From NCBI GenBank assembly GCA_024180945.1, contig JAKSGN010000036.1, forward strand, positions 558,001 to 622,000: 64,000 bases of DNA, read 5' to 3'. The notes below the pieces were generated by a model. That model was not told the DNA's origin. It ran no database searches and saw nothing but the letters and a program-made list of their open reading frames with translations. Positions 1 to 10,897 of this stretch are shown one piece after another. Each line of letters begins with the position of its first letter. Positions within the stretch are counted from its first letter, which is position 1. Source of the stretch: Macrophomina tecta. Lineage: Eukaryota > Ascomycota > Dothideomycetes > Botryosphaeriales > Botryosphaeriaceae. The position numbers and the translations under genes were made by a program.

Positions 1-47
1 TCAACGTTAGTGAAACCATAAAAGAGGGGTCCAAAAGTTAAACATAC

Positions 48-2393
48 CAAGAACTCATCAACGGCCTGGGGTACCTGGTACTCAGGACCAGAGACCGTGA
101 CGACGTCGCTCGCCTGCTCAGTGCTCGGGAAGACAATCTTGCAGTTCCACTTCTTTTCGAGGTCCTCAATTTCGGACATGCGAGAAATGAGCTCACGGTG
201 GTAGAGGCGGTTGATGACAACGTGCTCAGACACGAACTCGGCATCAACCTTCTCAACCATGTCCATGATCTCCTGCTTGACGAGATCGAGGTTCTGCGCA
301 TTACGAGCAGGCGTACGGCAGATGACGTTGTCAACCTTGATGTCGTCCTCCTCCTTGCCGAGGCCACCACGATCCATCGCATTGGAGAACTTGACGAAGA
401 CAGAGTACTTCTTCATGATGCGTTGGATGTGCTGGCCACCAATACCGATAATGCGCTTGTGGTATTGGTCAGGCACGTGGAACGAGATCGCTGCAGGCAT
501 CTCCTGCTCAACCAGGTCGAGACCACCCTTTACATCGTCGTAGCGGTTACCGCGGACGACAATGTAGAAGTTGTACTCGTTGAAACCGTCAAAGACGATC
601 TGGACGTTGCTCTGGCTCATGATCTTGTTGATCTTGCCATTCTTCTTGCCACTGACGAACTCCTTGTGCTCGTTGGCTAGTTCGATCTTGACGCTCATCT
701 GGTACTGAGACTTGCGGACGAAGGGAATGTTGTTGATGACCATCATGGCAGCCTTGACAGCATCGTCGGAGCCACTGATGTGGAAGTTCAGCCTCTCGAA
801 GCTGATCTCAGCACCGGAGTTGATGCAGATGTCCGACAGCATGGCCCGCACATCGTCCGGGGTAGGGGGCCTTTGGTGACCGTCGGGGTGGGTGATGCAC
901 CACGAGGCACTGTAGAACTGGCCAGCCTGTATATCATGATCAGCAATCGTGGAGTGGCACAAGTTACAGATATGGAAACGTACCAGAGCCATGAGCTCCC
1001 GCACGGTCCGCTCGACGTTCAGAACATCAGTTCCCTGCACACGGATCGGACCGCGCTGGAATCCCAGTGGGGGTAGCAAGATATACGAGCCGTTGTTCTC
1101 GATAATCTTGCGGACCTTGTCGAGGCGCTCGAGTAGAATGCTGTCGATCTTGCTGGTGGTGACGATGACCTCCTTCACGAAGGCACGCGTGCTCAGGACA
1201 AGATCGTGCAGCCTCCGCTTGGCCTGCAGGATGTCATCTGGGTTCTCCCCGGTGATGATGATCTCATCTTCCGGCCGTCGAATCGCCCCTGGTGGTGTGT
1301 AACCATACAACCGGGGGAAGGGCGGGGGAAAGTAAATGGCCGTGTTTGTCGCAGACTCGATCAACTTGATGTTCTTGCGAGCGCGACCACATATGAGAGT
1401 GTGCATCGAGAGCTCAAGCTTCATAGTGTCCACATGGCGGTGAAGCTACACAAGGGGAAGTATTAGCAAGAGCATCACGCGAGTCGTGCCACCACAGCAA
1501 GTCACGTACAATCTGATCGATCATGATCAGAACACGCGTCTTCGCGTGCTCTGCACTCTCCATGTCGCCGTAAATGGCACACCTAAGGCGCTGCTCGGCA
1601 TCGTGCAGGGTGCCGTTGATGCTGGCAGACTCGATATCGATAGGCTTGGGCTGCAGCAGGAAGATATCCGCCTTGGTAACCTTTGCAATCTCATCCAGAT
1701 GGTTCAGGACCTGCGACTTGACGCCATCGTTCTCAAATACTAAAGAATAGTCTATGTCCACAGTGGCACACCGCTAAGCGCCGAGCAGAAAAAGTTAGCA
1801 TGCCAGGGCGCTTAGACAAGCGATAGAAAGGGCCTCGGGCGATGACGTACCAGCGAGATGGGCGTCTCGTTCAGAATCTGGCACCGCGTCTGGCGCACCT
1901 GCTCGGCCTCGCCGGACAGGCACACGTTGGTGACGAGGGTTGTGACGCGCTGAAGGCCCGGTAGCGGCTTTGGCTCCGAGGAAACGACGGTGGCCTCAAG
2001 CTGGCCGTTCGTGTTGGCACTCAAGTGCTTGCATAACGCGCGCAGGTTCTCGACGTTATTGACGTGGACGGGTAGGGTGTGGGTAGGCGGCGGCAGGGAG
2101 CCCTCGGCGAGTTCCTCTTGCCGGATCCACCGGGCGAAGGCGCCGGGACTGGCGTAGATAACATCGTCGGCGTCAGGGCCGGCCAGGTTGGAGGCGAAGG
2201 GGACGTTGAACGACAGGTTGACCCAGGTGCCGGGTGTTATGGTGGGCGTGACGGCGGCGGCGTTGGAGGGGCGTTTGACGGGCTGGTTGGGGAGGTCGTG
2301 ATGAGCGCTTCGTGACATGCCGAAGCCCATCGAGGGCGTCATCTTCTCCCATCCATGGCGGGCCTGGCCGGTGAAGTTGGAGATTTTGTGCAT
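48..2393 (-). CDS. Multi-KH-domain RNA-binding protein, C-terminus beyond window
   Basis: Exons on the minus strand are 2393-1851, 1773-1510, 1445-984 and 926-48; all junctions are phase 0 with GTACGT/GTATGT donors, giving 716 residues so far. A last donor at 47-46 and an ACTAAC branch site at 12-7 show that the gene continues left of the window. Exon 4 carries clear KH signatures: a GKKNGKINKIM loop near residue 93 of that exon and IIGIGGQHIQRIM near residue 159 (overall about 580-595), the GxxG loop that contacts single-stranded nucleic acid. Exons 2 and 3 also read as degenerate KH repeats. Family knowledge: large multi-KH proteins (vigilin, Bicaudal-C, yeast YLL032C) bind mRNA in the cytoplasm; which subfamily this is I cannot say. 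The first in-frame ATG after upstream low-complexity sequence is at 2393; an internal Met at 2342 is an alternative start. Confidence 0.85.
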
Positions 2394-5034
2394 CGTAGGC
2401 CGGATGCACGCCCCACGACAGCAAGAGAGGCGATGAAGGGGGAGGGGGGAGGAGGTGGTGTGGGTGTGGTGGTGGTGAGGTGGTGGGTATGGAGAGCTGG
2501 GGTGTGGACGTTGGAGCGAGAGAAGGGCGTAGGATTTGGCGAGCCTGACTGGATCGTCCGGGCCATCGCCCTCAGGCCGCCAAGCTCCAGCGCGGCCGGG
2601 CATCGCGCGTCGATCTGCCCGGGCTGCCCAGCAAGTTCCAATGTGACTGCGACACCATGCTGCTTTGCGTGCCTCTGCTCGATCGGCTCGCCGGCTGCCG
2701 CCCTGCATCCAGCGCGAGCCTTCCGTTTCCGCCTGCGCAGCGAGGGATGGGCGCGGCAAGCGTGTTCACTTTCCACGGGGCCCGCCCCAAACACTGCCCT
2801 CGCCCAGTCACGCTGACTGCCCGCTGTCCTGCTCTGCTGTACTAGCACTGCAGCACACCTCACGAGCACTGCGCCAGCACAGCCATCCCCTATCGCGTAT
2901 GCAGAGTCAAGCTTTCCGCCCGGATGTGAATGAAAGCAGCCTTTCTAGGCATTGACGTTCCGTAAAACGCTCCAACACCCTGCCCGATCCTTGCCCGCCG
3001 TTCCAGCCCACCCTCGTCGGCCTCCCAGAAACAGAGCGGCCGGCCAGCGAGGCACGCGACGTCTGCCTTCTGCCCACTGCGCTCCGAGCGCGCCTGCTCA
3101 GCCACCGCCAGCAATCAGCGGCAGCCGGCCTGGGCACACGCTCATCTTGCTTTGCTGTGCGCGCGCGCGCGCTCTTGCTCTCCTCTAGCCTCTCCCCCCC
3201 CAAGCTGCAGGTACACTACGGCCTCTGGCGCCCGTCCACTAAAGATAAAGTGGCTCTCTCTCCCACAGCTGAGGCACTGGACAGCGGGCTGGACCTCTGC
3301 CAGCGTCATGCTCCTCCGCAAATGCAGCGACGATGATGAGCCGCCGCTCCACAGTAGCTGCTAGAAAAATGCTCACGAGCCACGGCCATCGCCGCCGCGC
3401 GCGCGACCTTTCGCTGGGCTGGCTCCACGCGCATCAACACAACACGCGCACGCAGATGCCAGAACGATCCCGTTTCCCGAACCTTAATCGCTGGCCTCCG
3501 TCTGGGCGAGGCCTGCCCCGAACGATTCGCTAGGTACGCAAACAAAAAAAGAAACAATAATTCTCGACAAAAAGGGCGATCAAGGGGGGGAAGGGCCACC
3601 GAATGAGCTCACTCCCCTCTCGCGCTCCCTCCCCGCGCACCCAACTATAGCGACCGCACGTGAATCGTTCTCTTTTTGTTTTGAGCTGAGCTATGGACTG
3701 GGTTTCGAAAGAACGAGCCTCTCCCTTTTTTTTTTTTAGCTCGCAGCCATTCACCCGACCCCATTCGCGCGCTTGCACGGCACGCGGAAAGCCCGGCAGC
3801 CTTTGTTTCGTCATCAGTACCTGAGGGGGAGGGCAGTGAGCGTGTCCCGTCCCAAAGAGGGCACCACCCTGGGAGGCTTATGCCTGGCTTGCACTAGGGC
3901 GCTAATACGCCGTCCACGGTTCGCCGGCAGACAGTGGCAGCATCCGCGCTCGGCTGGGGGCGACCAGCAGTAGCGTCTGTCTGTCTCTCCTCCTGCTCTG
4001 TGCTTGCACGAATCCGCCGGTGTGCCAATCATGACGGCGTGGTGGAAGGAAGAGCAGGAGGATCCGCTCGTCAATCGTGGGCCACGCCGCGTTGCTCTCC
4101 CCGAGTCTCGCATCTGGGAACAGGAAAAAGAATACGACATCATCAGACAGCCAGGCTACCCTGCCCCCTGCCTTCCATCCTCTCGTGCACGACATGTGAC
4201 GGGCAGGTGACAGTCTGGTTAACGTGCAAGTAGCCTGACCAGAGCTGCTGGTCAGAACAAATCAGGGACGACAGCTTACCCTCCACTCTTTCCCCTTCGA
4301 GTCCATGCAGATCCGAAGGCGGCCGTTTCACCTCTGCAAGACGCCGGCCAGCAGCGCCCCCCCCCCAACATTAAAAAACAAAGAACGACAAGCTCCGAGT
4401 GTGTCGCCAAACCTTCTAAACCCCCACTAACGTCTGGCCGCGATCGCCGGTCGACAAGCCACTGTGCGTCATACCCGAACTAGGCAAGGCGCGGCTTCCC
4501 TCGTGAGGCATTTCACCTCTCTTCGCGCCCCCTCCCCCTCCCTCTCAGAAAGACCGCTTGCGCTTCGGCCCTCCAGCAGGACCGACCCGATCAAGTCGGC
4601 GCTGCCCGGAGATACTCTAGAGCCAGATCGTCGAGTAATAATGCGAGAGCGGGCGGGACAAGAGGCCCCAGGCTTTGTCATCGCCCTTTTGTCAGTCATG
4701 TGGAGAAAAAACGAGTGTAGATCTCCTGCATCAATTACGCACTGTGATACCTGCACGGTGGGGATGGGGGGGGCTAGTTCTCGGGATATTCTCTTTCTCT
4801 TTCCGTTCTATCCAACCACGTTCAGGCCGTTGTGCAGAAGCGAGACCTGCACACATGATGCCCGTCCCGCCCCCAAGCCCGCCTGCGGCCTTCTTCCCCA
4901 ACCACTTGTATATAGAGATAAGAGCAAAATAGAAACCAAAAACCTCGACTTGCACCTATCCACGCAATGTGTTCAAAAATCCAATACATCCTCCCATATG
5001 CACTAAGTAATCATGCCACCATATACGTATCTCA
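2394..5034. other. Spacer: upstream region of the KH gene and 3' flank of the next gene
   Basis: No supported gene. Open frames here are short, overlapping and of skewed composition (Pro, Arg, Ser). The stretch holds GC-rich and pyrimidine-rich segments, a T run near 3725-3739 and a C run near 4358-4367. It lies 5' of the KH gene and 3' of the gene at 5035-7524, both on the minus strand, so it probably contains the KH gene promoter and a long leader. No conserved element was recognised. Confidence 0.6.
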
Positions 5035-7524
5035 TCAGTATCTATACGCAACATTCCGCGGCTCCCCGCCGTATTCCTGCACCTCTGTGGGCCGCTCGAT
5101 GATCTCCGGCTCGTCCACATAGCGACGTCCCGAATGCTGCGGAGCGTATGCATATCGGCGTTCTTCAAATCCGTCTCCTTCATGCACAACACTGACAGCT
5201 CGATAACCGGGAGGCAGCGGTTCCACTCTCCGCGCATATCCCCCGCCTGGCGCCACACTGCCATGCCGAGACATGTACTCGGTAGGGACTTCCCGCCGAA
5301 CAGCCTCGGGGCGCACACTGTAGGCTCGAGTGACGAATTCGCCTCGAGGGGGTGGCATCTCCTCGTAACGCGCCGCCGGATGCCTCTCCATGGCCTCTTG
5401 TGCCGGAACCAGTTCTTCTCGGAGGGGCTCCCCAGGACGCATGGAATATTCACGCTGCCGGTAGAGGCGGTGAGGGTCTACGATCTCAAGGTCAGGCTGC
5501 TCAATGTATCGGCGAGTCTGTGGCGGTGGCATTCTCTGCAATGCCTCTTCCTCTTCGTACGGCTCCACGCGTGCAACTGGACGCATGGTAGGCTCGCGGG
5601 TCCGCGCTCGCTCGTAAAGCATTTCCTCGCCGACACGCCGAGGGGCGGGTGCGACAGATGCTCGTCTGTCCACCACTGCCGGCTCGGCGTAGTATCTGGT
5701 GCCGTACTGATCCACAACTACACGCCGTGGGACTGGTGGAGGGGCCATGATAGCAGGAGAGCGTATCCTCGGATAAGGATCAACAGTGTACGGCGGTGAC
5801 AAGGACCTCTCGGAGCGAATGTACCGGGTGGCACCGGGTCGAATAGATCCCTCGCGGTAGATTGGTGCAGAATGACCATCAAGGTACGCATGGGAAACTG
5901 CTCGCACTGTCTCATACGGGCTTGCTTGCAGAGGCGAGTATGGACGCCTTGCGTATTGAATACTGGCGACTCGCCTCAGGTCCTGATCGTCTCTCTCAGC
6001 CCGCCGATATGCCACACGAGAAGGAACGCGAACGATTTCCGGTTCGACTTCATATCGAGGAGCTGGCGGGGGCTGTTCATATTCCATGTAGTAGACGGGC
6101 CGTGGCGCGTCTCTTGGTGACACAATTTCGACATCGTCGTGCACTGTGCGGGTGGCTCTGCGTCTAGCGTCTTGAGAAGGTTCTGCCAGGTTGCCCAATG
6201 GGGGTGGTGAGACCGGCTCTTCCTTGATGTATGGCTCCGGAGAATCAGCAATTCGCTTGTTGTTTGACACTCGCCTTTGCTTGTCAGCTTTCTCAGCTTC
6301 TTTGGCTTCCCTACGACGTTTGCGCGAATTGTTCTGTTGACGAGGTGCAGCCGGACTCTGACGACCTGAGCGTGGTGAAGTGTCATTGCGGTTTGCATTG
6401 GCCTTGCCGCGGGGACCGTTTCTTGGAGAAGAGTTTGTGCTCGCGGCAGTTGGTTGGGCAGCTGTGCTTCGCGAAGCATCCAAGCCAGGTACTTTGGCAA
6501 ACGTCAGCGGCGAAACGCGGGCTGGCTGGGGAGCCGCAGGTGTCTGGATATGGTTCGTGATGACAGGGACAGGTGGGGAGGGAAGCGAACCATGGGTGCT
6601 GTTCTGGGTTGTTGCTAGACCTGGCCCATGGTTTTGTTGTGAGGAAACGGTCGCAAAGGCTTCGGCGCCTGGGGGCTCATAATCTGATTCCTCCCCATCC
6701 TCTACCAACTCCATATCGTCGCGCATCTCCATCTGAGCAAGCGTCTGGACATCTGCCTCAGTATTACCATTCAGCGACGGTGCAACAGCAGCAGCCCTGT
6801 TCGCAGACGATGTATCGACGGCGTCCACCGCGCTCGCAGCACCAGAAGTATCATGGTCACTGGAAGACCAGCTGTTCGCTTGGCTTGAGTAGTACGAGTT
6901 CTCATCGAAGGAGTCACTGGTCGGGCTGTTGCTATTAGTCTCTGAACGTAAGCCAGATACCGGTTGAGCAATCGCAAGTGCTTTGGTCAACACGTCTGAA
7001 ACGTCAAGCGACTCGGTATCAAGACCATAGTCTCTATCACGAGATTGCACCCGCTTCTGATCCACCTGGTCCTTGAGTATGCGTTCAATCCTCTGCCGCT
7101 TGAGCTGGATCTCGGCGCGCACCAGATCATCGGACTTTGTCAGAAGTACAGGATCGATCCCGGACGAAGACGGCTTCAGAACCGGCGGCCGCTGAGAGCT
7201 GGCAGGCCGAGCAAAGGATGTGGAAGGGGTAGAGTTGAAGGAAGCGGAGCTATGCGAATTGTGCGAATAGGAATGCTGGGCGGAGCCGTTGACAGCCCCG
7301 TTGAGAGGCGGGCGAGAAGTGGGCGGGGGTCGGTTGGGAGGCTGCGCAAGCAGCTTTTCTAGAGCATGGTCAGGGAGCTTGAAGCGAGGGTGCTTGCCCG
7401 CAAGCACTTCGTCCCGCAGATGCAACAGTTGCTGGTAAAAATCTGCGTAGCGGCGCGTCTCGGAGTCGAGATGGTAGCCGTCGCCGTTGGTCTGCACTTG
7501 AGGTGCGGGCACAGCGGAAGCCAT
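5035..7524 (-). CDS. Large disordered fungal protein of unknown function
   Basis: A single exon encodes 829 residues from the ATG at 7524, chosen because the more upstream in-frame Met at 7692 adds a low-complexity leader. An ordered-looking segment comes first, about residues 19-60, with the motif RRYADFYQQLLHLRDEVLAGK and many conserved-type hydrophobics. The rest is largely disordered: Ser/Thr-rich (100-260), acidic (about 270-300), basic with likely nuclear-localisation clusters (about 400-440, KRRREAKEAEK), then a C-terminal half with recurrent Arg-Tyr-Pro-Glu text (YEVEPEIVRV, RRYIEQPDLEIV) ending in RNVAYRY. The composition suggests a nuclear scaffold or chromatin-associated factor, but that is inference. 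I do not recognise the family. It is divergent from the SDT1-like gene across about 800 bp. Confidence 0.8.
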   Translation of the reverse strand: MASAVPAPQVQTNGDGYHLDSETRRYADFYQQLLHLRDEVLAGKHPRFKLPDHALEKLLAQPPNRPPPTSRPPLNGAVNGSAQHSYSHNSHSSASFNSTPSTSFARPASSQRPPVLKPSSSGIDPVLLTKSDDLVRAEIQLKRQRIERILKDQVDQKRVQSRDRDYGLDTESLDVSDVLTKALAIAQPVSGLRSETNSNSPTSDSFDENSYYSSQANSWSSSDHDTSGAASAVDAVDTSSANRAAAVAPSLNGNTEADVQTLAQMEMRDDMELVEDGEESDYEPPGAEAFATVSSQQNHGPGLATTQNSTHGSLPSPPVPVITNHIQTPAAPQPARVSPLTFAKVPGLDASRSTAAQPTAASTNSSPRNGPRGKANANRNDTSPRSGRQSPAAPRQQNNSRKRRREAKEAEKADKQRRVSNNKRIADSPEPYIKEEPVSPPPLGNLAEPSQDARRRATRTVHDDVEIVSPRDAPRPVYYMEYEQPPPAPRYEVEPEIVRVPSRVAYRRAERDDQDLRRVASIQYARRPYSPLQASPYETVRAVSHAYLDGHSAPIYREGSIRPGATRYIRSERSLSPPYTVDPYPRIRSPAIMAPPPVPRRVVVDQYGTRYYAEPAVVDRRASVAPAPRRVGEEMLYERARTREPTMRPVARVEPYEEEEALQRMPPPQTRRYIEQPDLEIVDPHRLYRQREYSMRPGEPLREELVPAQEAMERHPAARYEEMPPPRGEFVTRAYSVRPEAVRREVPTEYMSRHGSVAPGGGYARRVEPLPPGYRAVSVVHEGDGFEERRYAYAPQHSGRRYVDEPEIIERPTEVQEYGGEPRNVAYRY

Positions 7525-8327
7525 GGCAGCGCTGGGCGGCGTCAGTAGCCGGATGGATGCACGCGCTGGGGTAATCGCTTCAAACGATGCAAAAGCGCGA
7601 TGAAGGTGTTGGAGCAAACGTTCCCAGTGCCGCGCGGCAGCCGATGGAGTTTTGTACGTGGAGGAACGGGGTCGAGGATCGCGCGCGGCCACCAGATATT
7701 GGCCGTGGCTCGCTCGCCGGAGAAATGCCGCCCGTTAAGTGCATGATTGCAGGTGTGTGTCGTGTGTCTCCGGCGGACCTCCCTCCCGGGCCTTCGATGC
7801 ATGAATTGATATGCTGATGATGCCGGAAGCATAGAGGATTTGTTAGCATGCTCACCTAGAGTTTGTGACTTGGAAGTACTCAGACAGAAGATTCGTAAGT
7901 CGAGGCTGCTCTTCCTCTCCCAGCCAATGCCATAATGGAACTTTCAATTGCAGACTCATGAAATTCTTGGGTACAACCATCAAGGCTCAATCTTGGAGCG
8001 GTCAGGGTCATAAATCGACGTTGAAGTCTACAGTGTGATTGTTGAACGAGAAAGTCGCAAGAAAGGGCATGGAATCTTCTGTCGGAAACGGCGCCAAATC
8101 GCCGAGGGCTTTGACCCATGGATCATTAGTCGTTCCCTGACAGCGCTGCTTGCTGGTGACTCTTTCTCGACACCGGACAACGACGTGCTATAGAGGAGTA
8201 TATGGGCTCATTTTTCGCTAGATCTCGCTCCTTTCTTTCACCACATCAACAACCTGCTCGCCTACTCTCTCGCTCTGTAGGAAGACGTTACACTTTCAAG
8301 CCTTCAAGAGTTCCACCTGCAGCAAAT
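7525..8327. promoter_or_regulatory. Divergent intergenic region
   Basis: About 800 bp separate the start codons of the disordered protein (-) and the nucleotidase (+), so both promoters should lie here. I see no convincing TATA box or repeated motif. The last 126 bases before 8328 stay open in frame with the nucleotidase (see its entry). Confidence 0.45.
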
Positions 8328-9272
8328 ATGGCGGAATCTGTCAACAAGCCCGTGTTCTTCTTCGACATAGACAACTGCGTATGTTCTCACCCCATGATCT
8401 CGTATCATACATTAGATTGCAGCTGACCTATCATAAAGCTTTATTCCAAAAGTAGGAATCTCTGCCTATGGTTTTGGGAGAATGCAGCACTAACAGCAGT
8501 TTACTGCAGGTACACGCGTCGCAAACATGATGTCCGATCTCATCGGTATGTTCTTCGGTGACGTCTGTCTGCGCACGAACTCACAGAACGTAGACAAGTA
8601 TTTCCAGACGCATCTATCGCTATCTCAGGAGGAAGCGAACACCCTGCATATGAAGTACTACAAAGACTACGGTCTTGCCATTGAGGGCCTTGTCCGCCAC
8701 CACAAAGTGGATCCTCTTGAATACAACAGCAAGGTGGACGATGCCCTGCCTCTCGAAGAAGTCATCAAACCGAATCCCAAGCTCAGGAAGATGATCGAGG
8801 ACATGAACCGGGACAGGATCCGGCTATGGTTGTTCACCAATGCTTACATCAACCACGGTAAGCGAGTCGTGCGTCTTCTCGGCATTGAGGATCTCTTCGA
8901 AGGCATCACGTACTGCGACTACGGCGCCGAGAAGTTCATATGCAAACCTCACAAGGACATGTTCCAGAAGGCCATGAGCGAGGCAGGGGTTGAGAGAGTC
9001 GAGGATTGTTACTTTGTTGGTGCGTGCCACGAATATCCCAATTTGCTCGTTGAGCTCATCTAACTGAAATTAATATAGACGACTCCGCCTCCAACGTACG
9101 CGCAGCGCAGGAGCTAGGGTGGACTGCCGTCCATCTGGTCGAGTCGTCAGAGCCTACACCACCACAGCAGGCATCGCAGTACCAGATACACGACCTTGAG
9201 GAGCTCCGGACTATCTTCCCCCAATTCTTCTCCACGCCGCCTAATGATCCACCTCAGAAGTCAATCCCCTAG
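8328..9272 (+). CDS. SDT1: HAD-superfamily pyrimidine 5'-nucleotidase (SDT1/PHM8 type)
   Basis: Exons are 8328-8378, 8439-8451, 8510-8545, 8594-9019 and 9079-9272, giving 239 residues. HAD motif I is FFFDIDNC with the nucleophile and acid aspartates D13 and D15; motif II is the LWLFTNAY stretch; the motif III lysine is in EKFICKPHKDMF; motif IV is DDSASN. The segment KYFQTHLSLS...EANTLHMKYYKDYGLAIEGLV is characteristic of Sdt1/Phm8 proteins, soluble enzymes that dephosphorylate UMP/CMP and related monophosphates in nucleotide salvage. Exon 2 is a 13-nt microexon, needed to read LYSKST between motif I and the cap. Intron 3 is 48 nt, a multiple of three and stop-free. An in-frame ATG at 8202 would add 42 residues with no Asp or Glu and many Arg/Ser, like a mitochondrial presequence; I keep the inner Met because family members start close to motif I. 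Confidence 0.88.
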
Positions 9273-9541
9273 AGTAACCGATGCTAAGGTACTGCTCGGA
9301 TACAGAGTCTAATTAGACTTTACACGTAGAGTAACTGATTGCCCCCGCCGTGTCCCGTGTGTTCTTTCGCCACACGGCTGATTTTGGCATGTCGATTGAT
9401 TGTCTTGTCATTTTTGGAATTCCAGAATATTGCGTTAGACCTCTGGTTGGCTTTACTGAATTTACACGACATCCGAGTGTATCGAGTGACCGGCTAGGCC
9501 CGAAAAGTCCGATAGCAGATCCCCCTCAACAGATTATCTCG

Positions 9542-10357
9542 TCATATTACTCCAGCTGGGGTGTCCTCGTTGGTGCTTGGCTTCGCCGCATCTGCGTCTT
9601 CCTCCAACTTCAACTGCTCAACGGTGACCTCACCCTTGCAATCATCGTCCCCCTTAAGGTGGCGGCCATAGTCATTCCAGAGATGCTTGACGGACTTTCC
9701 GAACAGGTCCTTCCAGAGCTTCTCGTCGTAGTCCTTTCTTCTCAAGGTCTCGTTGATAGCCATAACACTTCCATGCCCGTAAGTTTTCTCGAGGTAATCC
9801 AGAAAGTAGCCCGTATGCTGGTACCCAGCGTCCCAATCTCCACCAGCCTCCTGCTTCCAGTGCGGCGGCACGAATCCACTTCGCAACCGGACATAATCTG
9901 CAATACCCTCGATCAGGCCGCCGGGCGCCGTCCCGTGAGCATCCCATTGCCAGCAATGCACCATCTCATGCCGCAGCACACCGAGCATCTCTTCCTTCTT
10001 CCGATCCTTGGAGATGTGAGAAATGTACTCGAGCGAGAAGTGGATTTCCTTGTGATCGCTGTCAATCTCCTTTCCGGTTGTGTAGGCCACGCCACCCATG
10101 GAGCGCAGGATCAGAGTGATGGAGCGGACGGCAGGGATGTCCGCGTGGGGGGAATAGAGCAGCTGCAGGACGCCCGAGACGGCCTCCTCGAGGACTTGGG
10201 AGGCATCCAGGTGGGCGAGGAAGGACTTGGTGCCTTCGTGGGTGAGGTCGCGCAGCTCGAGGCGAAGCAGCGGCTTGCGCTTCGGCACGGGCTTCTTGCT
10301 AGCCTCGGGGGCAGGGACGGGCGTCATGGTCTGGAAGTAGACGGGAGGGAGAGGCAT
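9542..10357 (-). CDS. Plant basic secretory protein-like metallopeptidase
   Basis: A single exon encodes 271 residues from the Met at 10357 (MPLPPVYFQT); the open frame extends in phase to an ATG at 10570, adding a 71-residue Arg/Ser/Pro-rich leader. The core has the zinc-peptidase-type motif HEMVHCWQW (H130, E131, H134) followed by GGLIEGIADYVRLRSG with a likely third ligand in the EGIAD segment. This matches the plant basic secretory protein family (BSP, gluzincin-like), found in fungi as hypothetical peptidases. The substrate is unknown. There is no obvious signal peptide with either start, so secretion is uncertain. The tail is acidic and disordered (EEDADAAKPSTNED). The gene is convergent with the nucleotidase, about 270 bp away, and divergent from CLASP. 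Confidence 0.83.
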   Translation of the reverse strand: MPLPPVYFQTMTPVPAPEASKKPVPKRKPLLRLELRDLTHEGTKSFLAHLDASQVLEEAVSGVLQLLYSPHADIPAVRSITLILRSMGGVAYTTGKEIDSDHKEIHFSLEYISHISKDRKKEEMLGVLRHEMVHCWQWDAHGTAPGGLIEGIADYVRLRSGFVPPHWKQEAGGDWDAGYQHTGYFLDYLEKTYGHGSVMAINETLRRKDYDEKLWKDLFGKSVKHLWNDYGRHLKGDDDCKGEVTVEQLKLEEDADAAKPSTNEDTPAGVI

Positions 10358-10897
10358 GCTGGTCGAGGAGCGGTACCTGCTGGATATAGCGCGCTGGGGC
10401 AGTCCCAAACGGCGGGATGTTGGCAACGGTGGCAGTGATATACGCAAGGGCACGGCCGAGTCAGGGATGCGGGGAGCAAGGAACGAAGCCAGGCTGCACC
10501 CAGGCTGCAATGAAGCTACGTCGCCGCACAAGACGCCGCCGGCTGGCGGCGGGGCGAGGGGGTGAAACACGTGCTGAACAAGCGAAGTTAGCAGCGAGAA
10601 TACGGTCGCCTCATCCGGGCGACACGAGATGTCCGTGGCTGTTGGCGGACGGGTCGGAGAAGAGCAGCGCGAGGGAAACGTGCATGTTTGCCGTCGACGC
10701 GAGCTGCTGCTCCATCATTTGCGCGCAGAGACCAAGTGCAGCACCCAGGCAAGGGCGGCGGCGGCGACGAAAAGTGGAGCTCAGATCAACGTTGCCGGGC
10801 GCAAGAATCGGGCGCTGCGGCTTTTCCCAAACAAACTCCACTACTGTCAACAGATCCTCAACACCACCGCACCGCCTGCGCCAACGCCAACGCCACC
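10358..10897. promoter_or_regulatory. Divergent promoter region, metallopeptidase / CLASP
   Basis: About 540 bp separate the start codons used here. The left part is open in the peptidase frame to 10570 and could instead be its 5' coding sequence. Further upstream Met codons in the CLASP frame (for example at 10688) lead into low-complexity sequence, so the ATG at 10898, in the context CCACCATGG, is preferred for CLASP. Confidence 0.45.

Noticed and set aside
198..680. 160-codon plus-strand frame
   Set aside because: It is the exact antisense of a KH exon whose minus-strand frame has strong domain motifs and splice signals.
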